Shown in pieces: positions 6,585-10,059 of a stretch of DNA of 10,059 nt (position 1 is its first letter; every line of letters starts with the position of its first letter). Under the pieces are notes generated by a model. The model made no database searches, was not told the origin of the DNA, and saw only the letters and a program-made list of their open reading frames with translations. The position numbers and the translations under genes are program-made. Origin of the DNA: Candidatus Micrarchaeia archaeon (GTDB lineage Archaea; Micrarchaeota; Micrarchaeia; Anstonellales; Bilamarchaeaceae); NCBI GenBank assembly GCA_041650355.1, contig JBAZLI010000030.1:1-10059 (forward strand). Reading direction: 5' to 3'.

Positions 6585-6844
6585 ATGGTGAGCGCTTGGG
6601 AATAGGGATAATCATAGGGCTCCTGGTTGCTGTGGTCTCGGCGTACCTGATATACCGCATGCTGAAGGCTGTGTGGGTGCTCGCGCTCAACGGGATAATC
6701 GGGCTCGCGGTGTTCTGGCTGCTCGGAGCGTTCGGGATAACGCACGTGAACATAGACGTATGGACGTTCCTCATAGCCGCGATAGGCGGGCTCCCGGGAG
6801 TTGCCGTGGTCGTGATGCTTGCGTATTTAGGTGTGCCTCTCTAG
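6585..6844 (+). CDS. BofA-like membrane protein, apparently frameshifted near its start
   Basis: The frame closed by the stop at 6842-6844 encodes a small, very hydrophobic protein with three membrane segments: GIIIGLLVAVVSAYLIY, LALNGIIGLAVFWLLGAFGI and FLIAAIGGLPGVAVVVMLAY. The NGIIGL and GLPGVA motifs match the BofA family (SigmaK-processing regulator), whose archaeal members have no known function; in Bacillus BofA inhibits an intramembrane protease. This frame has no ATG: only TTG at 6569 or TTG at 6596. The ATG placed perfectly for the TATA box (6585) reads MVSAWE and stops at 6603. Adding one G to the GGG at 6598-6600 would give MVSAWGIGIIIGLL and join both, yielding an 86-residue protein. 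So a one-base deletion, either a sequencing error or a real mutation, is likely; a TTG start is the alternative. The aCPSF2-type gene follows after 9 bases. Confidence 0.7.
6824..6830 (+). promoter_or_regulatory. Possible TATA box of the aCPSF2-like gene
   Basis: TATTTAG inside the last codons of the BofA-like gene is centred 27 bases before the ATG at 6854, matching the other leaderless promoters here. It is a weaker match to a TATA box, and the nuclease could also be read through from the BofA-like promoter. Confidence 0.35.
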
Positions 6845-6853
6845 GTTGATGTT

Positions 6854-8122
6854 ATGGTAATAAAACTGCATTGTTTAGGTGCGAGCAGGGAAGTGGGTAG
6901 GAGCGCGTTCGTGCTCCAGACCGACAGGCGCGTACTCCTGGATTACGGGATGAAGATTTTCGACGAAGCCGGGAAGCCGAGCTACCCGGACAGCGTGGAG
7001 AACGTGAAGCTGGACGCGGCTTTCATAAGCCACGCGCACCTGGACCATTCCGGTTTCGTGCCCAAAATATACACGCACTCCAAAATCCAGTGGTACGGGA
7101 CCCCGCCCACTTACGACATATGCGACATACTGTGGAAGGACAGCATGAAGATACAGGGCGACGAGCTTCCATGGGGCAATTCCCATTACAAAAAAGCGAT
7201 GAAGTACTGGCAGCCGCTCATGTACAACCACCGCGTGGGGGTGGGCGAAACCAATTTCGAGTTCACGGACGCAGGGCACATAGCCGGAGCGGCTATGGTG
7301 CTCGCGAGCCACAAGGGGAAGAAGGTGCTTTACACAGGGGATTTCAAAACCGAGGCCACGCGGCTCCATTCCGGGGCCGTGCCCCCGAAAGAGGAGGTGG
7401 ACGCGCTCATAATAGAGAGCACTTACGCTGATAGGGAGCACCCGGAAAGGAAGGGGCTGGAGAAGAAATTCGCTGATGAAATTTACGAGACCATCAACCA
7501 GGGGGGCACAGTGCTCTGCCCTGCGTTCGCGCTCGGGCGGAGCCAGGAGCTCATCAGGATAATAAGGGCTTACCACAAGGACGTGCCCATCTACCTGGAC
7601 GGCATGGCCAAGGCCGTGACCCAGGTTTACGCCAAGTACAGGAAATACCTGCATGATTACGACCGGTTCGTGCGGGACGTGGAAAGCATCACATTCGTGG
7701 ACGGCGTGGAGGACCGCAGGAACGCGACCGCAGGGGGGAACGTGATCGTGTCCACTGCCGGGATGATGGAGGGAGGCCCTGCGCTCAACTACACGAAGTT
7801 CCTGAACCGGGACTCAAAAATCATATTCACCGGATATTGCGTGGAGGGCACCAACGGGTGGCTGCTCCAGAACAAGGGCCAGCTGAGGGTGGACCGGAGC
7901 GTGCTGGAAGTGGAACTGCCGGTTGAGTACTACGATTTCTCGGCGCACGCAGGAAGGAGCGAGCTTTTCGCGCTCGTGAAGAAGCTTAACCCTGGGAAAG
8001 TCGTGTGCGTGCACGGGGACGAGGCGCGGGCCGAGAAGTTCGCAGAGGAACTGAACGGAATGGGATTCGACGCGGCAGCGCCTGCGCGCGGGGATAAAAT
8101 TGATTTGGTAAAAATTTCTTAA
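6854..8122 (+). CDS. Beta-CASP metallo-beta-lactamase ribonuclease, aCPSF2 type
   Basis: A 422-residue nuclease of the CPSF-like beta-CASP group. Metallo-beta-lactamase motifs: HAHLDH at 60-65 (motif 2), His142 in DAGHIAGAAMVL (motif 3), Asp163 in YTGDF (motif 4). Beta-CASP motifs: Glu188 in IIESTYAD (A), His365 in DFSAHAGR (B), His387 in VCVHGDE (C). The catalytic set is thus complete for two zinc ions. No N-terminal KH domains precede it, which excludes aCPSF1 (FttA, the termination factor), and the SAHA(D/G)R form of motif B favours CPSF over RNase J. Members cleave RNA as endonucleases and some also degrade 5'-3'; the physiological targets of aCPSF2 are not well known. Acts in the cytoplasm. 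The ATG at 6854 puts the first strand (VIKLHCLGASREVG) in the normal place. It follows the BofA-like gene by 9 bases and converges on the TRAM gene. Confidence 0.92.
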   Translation: MVIKLHCLGASREVGRSAFVLQTDRRVLLDYGMKIFDEAGKPSYPDSVENVKLDAAFISHAHLDHSGFVPKIYTHSKIQWYGTPPTYDICDILWKDSMKIQGDELPWGNSHYKKAMKYWQPLMYNHRVGVGETNFEFTDAGHIAGAAMVLASHKGKKVLYTGDFKTEATRLHSGAVPPKEEVDALIIESTYADREHPERKGLEKKFADEIYETINQGGTVLCPAFALGRSQELIRIIRAYHKDVPIYLDGMAKAVTQVYAKYRKYLHDYDRFVRDVESITFVDGVEDRRNATAGGNVIVSTAGMMEGGPALNYTKFLNRDSKIIFTGYCVEGTNGWLLQNKGQLRVDRSVLEVELPVEYYDFSAHAGRSELFALVKKLNPGKVVCVHGDEARAEKFAEELNGMGFDAAAPARGDKIDLVKIS

Positions 8123-8124
8123 AA

Positions 8125-8146
8125 TAAGATAAGAAAAAGAAAAAAA
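8125..8146 (-). terminator. T-rich terminator of the TRAM gene
   Basis: Read on the minus strand, the stop of the TRAM gene is followed directly by T7, C, T5 and further T-rich sequence, a strong archaeal oligo-T terminator. The whole 24-base gap to the convergent aCPSF2 stop is A-rich on the plus strand. Confidence 0.55.
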
Positions 8147-8500
8147 TCACTGCTGGATGTCCTCGCCGTCCCCTTCGTCAGCAGGCTCTGCGGCTGGTTC
8201 CGCCTCTGCCGCCGGTTCGGGCTGGGCTGCGGGCTCTCCGCTGACCACTTCCGCGCTCGCAGAAGACCTGCCCATGGAAGTTATTTTGACTTTCACGGTC
8301 TGGCCCTGGCTCGCGCCCTTAACGAATATCACGAAGCCGTCCTTCTTTGCGATTCCGTCTCCTTTTGCGCCGGTGGCTTCAATGGTCACTTCAACCACGT
8401 CTCCGACCGCAACCGGCTTCGGCAGGTTGCTCTGGCCTCCGCCGCCGAATCTCCCACGGCCCCCTCTGAAGCCGCCCCTTCTTTCTCCGTATTCATCCAT
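8147..8500 (-). CDS. TRAM-domain RNA-binding protein with RGG-like N-terminus and acidic tail
   Basis: A 117-residue protein in three parts. Residues 5-22 are Arg/Gly/Phe-rich (GERRGGFRGGRGRFGGGG), like an RGG box. Residues 30-86 are a TRAM domain: VAVGDVVEVTIEATGAKGDG, GFVIFVKGASQGQTVKVKIT, and a last strand ASAEVV, with the typical GDGIAKKDGFVIFV core. Residues 87-117 are a Pro/Ala/Glu-rich acidic tail. Stand-alone archaeal TRAM proteins are reported to act as RNA chaperones in the cytoplasm, and this one likely does too. The ATG at 8500 is chosen because GGTGA (8510-8506) is spaced 5 bases from it; an out-of-frame ATG at 8504 gives only a three-codon reading. A minus-strand TATA-like box at 8539-8546 gives a leader of about 17 bases. 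This clear SD contrasts with the leaderless neighbours and suggests strong translation. Confidence 0.88.
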   Translation of the reverse strand: MDEYGERRGGFRGGRGRFGGGGQSNLPKPVAVGDVVEVTIEATGAKGDGIAKKDGFVIFVKGASQGQTVKVKITSMGRSSASAEVVSGEPAAQPEPAAEAEPAAEPADEGDGEDIQQ

Positions 8501-8505
8501 TCATT

Positions 8506-8510
8506 TCACC
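8506..8510 (-). promoter_or_regulatory. Shine-Dalgarno site of the TRAM gene
   Basis: GGTGA on the minus strand, complementary to the archaeal 16S rRNA 3' tail, 5 bases before the ATG at 8500. It is one of the few clear SD elements in the window and decides this start over the ATG at 8504. Confidence 0.65.
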
Positions 8511-8638
8511 TGTACCTTGCTTTCTTTCCTGTCCGGCACTTTAAAATTAGTCAAACTTCGGTCTGACGTTGGTTTATTGCCGGAGCTGATGTGTATAATG
8601 CAGCGACCGGTTTAAATGTTTTCGCGTTTTCAGCTCTT
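8511..8638. other. Intergenic stretch between the ankyrin and TRAM genes
   Basis: About 130 bases. Apart from the TRAM promoter (8539-8546), it contains another AT element, GGTTTAAATG (8609-8618), readable as a TATA-like box on either strand. I find no convincing small ORF, tRNA or C/D box pair behind it. The function of the part from 8555 to 8638 is not evident. Confidence 0.4.
8539..8546 (-). promoter_or_regulatory. TATA box of the TRAM gene
   Basis: TTTTAAAG on the minus strand within the AT-rich CTAATTTTAAAG. The expected start site near 8517 gives a leader of about 17 bases that includes the GGTGA Shine-Dalgarno site. Confidence 0.5.
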
Positions 8639-8650
8639 TTACTGCAGTAA
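8639..8650. repeat. Perfect 12-base palindrome at the ankyrin gene stop
   Basis: TTACTGCAGTAA is its own reverse complement and includes the stop codon of the ankyrin gene (TAA read on the minus strand at 8641-8639). It has no loop and no following T run, so it is not a convincing terminator. It may be a chance palindrome or a small protein-binding site. Confidence 0.4.
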
Positions 8651-9586
8651 CAACTTCGTTTTCGTTCCTCGAACCCACACATTCGTCTTTTTGGGATCAA
8701 ATTTTCTGAGTCTACGTTGCTGCCGCCCGGCCTCCTCGAGTTCTTCTCTTCGTCTGGCTAGATTGGGCCCAGGAGAAAGAATATTGGAATTTTCTGAGGA
8801 AGCGTGCGCACGCTCAATTTCCCTGGCTGCGGACCTCGCGTCCCTACTGGACGGAACCTCTGCGCTTTCAATTATCCCGCTGATTGTATCGCAAAAACTC
8901 CAATTATGCGGGTGCTTAAACTGGGCATAATTGAGGATATCCTGCCCACCGCATTTTGCAGTCGTATCTGCTCCCATGCTCACGAGCAACCTGAACGTAT
9001 ATACGTCCATCTTATTCACCGCGACGAACAGAAGCGGAGTGCCCGAAGCGTCCGCCGTGTTAGGGCTGACCCCTCGCTCGAGCTGGAAGCGCGCTTCGGG
9101 TATGTTGCCGGCCCTGACCGCGCGCACAAGCTCCGATGCGCTCGGCCTCATGTTCTTCTCAAGCAGCTCCGCGATTGCTCTGGCGCCCACCTCCTTGGCG
9201 ACATCTGAAGCGCTCAACCCTGCCGTGTTGCGCAGGTATGGATTCGCCCCCTTATCCAACAGCAATCTGACCGAAGCGATATTCTCTTCACCTGCAGCAA
9301 AGTGGAGGGCAGTGTTGTCTCCGCTGTCTTTCGTGTTCTGGTTGGCCCCTCTTTCGAGCAGCATTCTTAGGATATCAAGGGCTCCCGGTTCTGAATCACG
9401 GTTCATGGCTGCGTACATGAGCGCAGTGGTGCCCTCATAGCCCTTAAAATTGACGATTGACCTGTCTGACGAAAGCAGTCTTCGTACGGCGGTGGCATCA
9501 CAAGCAGACACTGCCTGCATGAGCGAACTGGGGGCGTCTCGCGAATATGGTGCACGTCTGCCCGTAGAATTATTGGAAGATTCCAT
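8639..9586 (-). CDS. Ankyrin-repeat protein with basic C-terminal tail
   Basis: A 315-residue protein. Ankyrin repeats occupy about residues 20-240: recognisable units at 19-48, 52-86 (TTALMYAA ... MLLERGAN), 89-120 (NTALHFAAGEENIASVRLLL then DKGANPYLRN), 122-145 (degenerate), 150-178 and 181-212 (TPLLFVAV ... LLVSMGAD), with a possible partial unit after. Residues 241-300 are charged, with a basic helix (LARRREELEEAGRQQRRLRK). No signal peptide or membrane segment is visible. Ankyrin repeats bind other proteins; the partner is unknown. The ATG at 9586 is preferred over the in-frame GTG at 9595 because GGTG (9596-9593) lies 6 bases before the ATG and overlaps the GTG. The gene stands alone between the TRAM gene and the DUF92 gene, behind an AT-rich promoter unlike the rest of the window. 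Confidence 0.88.
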   Translation of the reverse strand: MESSNNSTGRRAPYSRDAPSSLMQAVSACDATAVRRLLSSDRSIVNFKGYEGTTALMYAAMNRDSEPGALDILRMLLERGANQNTKDSGDNTALHFAAGEENIASVRLLLDKGANPYLRNTAGLSASDVAKEVGARAIAELLEKNMRPSASELVRAVRAGNIPEARFQLERGVSPNTADASGTPLLFVAVNKMDVYTFRLLVSMGADTTAKCGGQDILNYAQFKHPHNWSFCDTISGIIESAEVPSSRDARSAAREIERAHASSENSNILSPGPNLARRREELEEAGRQQRRLRKFDPKKTNVWVRGTKTKLLLQ

Positions 9587-9598
9587 CACAAACACCCA

Positions 9599-9618
9599 GT
9601 AATAATTTGTAATAATTT
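9599..9618. repeat. Tandem 10-base direct repeat in the ankyrin gene promoter
   Basis: GTAATAATTT occurs twice in immediate succession, just upstream of the Shine-Dalgarno site of the ankyrin gene and around its expected transcription start. It could be an operator, or simply low-complexity AT sequence. Confidence 0.5.
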
Positions 9619-9625
9619 ATAGGCA

Positions 9626-9633
9626 ATTATATT
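9626..9633 (-). promoter_or_regulatory. Likely TATA box of the ankyrin gene
   Basis: The minus strand reads AAATATAATT here; transcription would begin near 9604, giving a leader of about 18 bases with the GGTG site. A second TATA-like element, TATAAAT at 9614-9620, would leave only about 5 bases of leader and is less compatible with the SD. Confidence 0.4.
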
Positions 9634-9689
9634 TTTAATTGTTTGTTTTAGTATGAATCTGTGTTTATGCTAGAAAATTAGGATTTCGC

Positions 9690-10059
9690 TCAGCGCCCCA
9701 GGTACAAACCGAGAATAGCCCCGGTGAGCGAGCAGATGAAATTGGAGGTGAATTTGTTCCCAATCCCTTTTTCCTCAAAAACACCGGCCAGGGTATCTGC
9801 GAAGCTTCCGAGGAAGCCCGCGACGCCCACGAGTATGGCGGTCGTTGGAGTGATGCCGAAAATAAGGATTGCCGCTGCGCCTATGAACAGGGCGCCCGCG
9901 AAGCTCATCAGGGTCCCGAGCGGGCTCACTGCTCCGCTTGTCCCGGGGGTAACCTCCTTCATGGTAAGCAGGTAGATGGGCTTCTTCTTTTCCAGCACCC
10001 CGAGTTCGGACGCGAACTTGTCCGAGGTTATCGCCGCAACTGAAGCTATGAACGGCATC
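9690..10059 (-). CDS. DUF92-family integral membrane protein, N-terminus beyond right edge
   Basis: About 123 residues from the C-terminal half of a DUF92 (COG1836) protein. Visible signatures: TSDKFASELG, the counterpart of the family's 'DTLASE.G'; PGTSGAVSPLGTL, the conserved 'pGt.Ggvs..Gt' motif; GFLGSFADTLAGVFEEKGIG; and GNKFTSNFICSLTGA near the end. Hydrophobic segments follow at SFAGALFIGAAAILIFGI, AILVGVAGFLGSFADTL and ICSLTGAILGLYLG. The family includes plant VTE6, a phytyl-phosphate kinase, so a role in phosphorylating an isoprenoid alcohol phosphate is possible in archaea, whose lipids are isoprenoid; this is inference. The ATG at 10058 is internal, since full-length members have further membrane segments before this point. 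The stop is at 9690-9692, followed by about 100 AT-rich bases. Confidence 0.85.
   Translation of the reverse strand, partial: MPFIASVAAITSDKFASELGVLEKKKPIYLLTMKEVTPGTSGAVSPLGTLMSFAGALFIGAAAILIFGITPTTAILVGVAGFLGSFADTLAGVFEEKGIGNKFTSNFICSLTGAILGLYLGR

Noticed and set aside
6875..7654. Minus-strand open frame of 259 codons
   Set aside because: Antisense to the beta-CASP nuclease, whose full motif set is intact on the plus strand.
6854..8122. RNase J or aCPSF1 (FttA) identity for the beta-CASP protein
   Set aside because: No KH domains are present at the N-terminus, so not aCPSF1. The motif B form and total length fit aCPSF2 better than RNase J.
8493..8504. ATG at 8504 as the TRAM start
   Set aside because: It is out of frame, stops after three codons, and lies only one base from the SD; the ATG at 8500 has the proper 5-base spacing.
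8157..8615. Serine/proline-rich plus-strand frame
   Set aside because: Antisense of the TRAM gene; low-complexity translation mirrors the Ala/Glu tail and Gly/Arg head.
9587..9595. GTG at 9595 as the ankyrin protein start
   Set aside because: It overlaps the GGTG Shine-Dalgarno site that serves the ATG at 9586.
1..10059. tRNA, rRNA, CRISPR array, insertion sequence or defence system
   Set aside because: I looked for cloverleaf-like stems, spaced direct repeats, transposase or integrase motifs and known defence domains in the gaps and genes and found none. The PP2C-like and ankyrin genes alone do not make a defence locus.

Overview
The window looks like a piece of an archaeal chromosome. Most promoters carry a TATA-like box 25-27 bases before an ATG, which is the spacing of leaderless archaeal transcripts. 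The gene families point the same way: an AK6/Fap7-type NTPase, a DRG-type GTPase with a TGS domain, a beta-CASP nuclease of the aCPSF2 type, a TRAM-domain protein, a BofA-like membrane protein and a DUF92 membrane protein. Genes are densely packed, fairly GC-rich, and use many AGG and ATA codons. A DPANN-like lineage such as Micrarchaeota or Diapherotrites would fit the small hypothetical proteins and mixed gene order, but this is inference. I see no tRNA, rRNA, CRISPR array, transposase or phage gene.

Layout. A truncated membrane-protein gene (1-292, minus) diverges from a PadR regulator (337-666) across a 44-base gap holding one symmetric TATA box. PadR is followed after 2 bases by an AK6/Fap7 homologue (669-1256), then an ScpB-like protein (1228-1734) and a PP2C-fold protein with a damaged metal site (1757-3043). 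These four genes all read plus. The minus block at 3102-6508 reads, in transcription order, MFS transporter, DRG GTPase, an unknown 84-residue protein, and a two-gene pair of small unknown proteins. Plus-strand genes resume with a BofA-like membrane protein whose reading frame seems broken near its start (6585-6844), followed by the aCPSF2-type nuclease (6854-8122). Last come three minus genes: the RGG/TRAM protein (8147-8500), an ankyrin-repeat protein (8639-9586), and the C-terminal half of a DUF92 membrane protein (9690 to the right edge).

How they may work together. Four proteins belong to families tied to RNA or ribosomes (AK6/Fap7, DRG, aCPSF2, TRAM), so the neighbourhood leans to RNA maturation and translation, but they do not form one operon. 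No clear defence or mobile system is visible. The points most worth checking are the apparent one-base frame break in the BofA-like gene, the PP2C-fold protein that has lost an expected metal-binding Asp, the TATA boxes built into the stop codon of the preceding gene, and the ankyrin protein.
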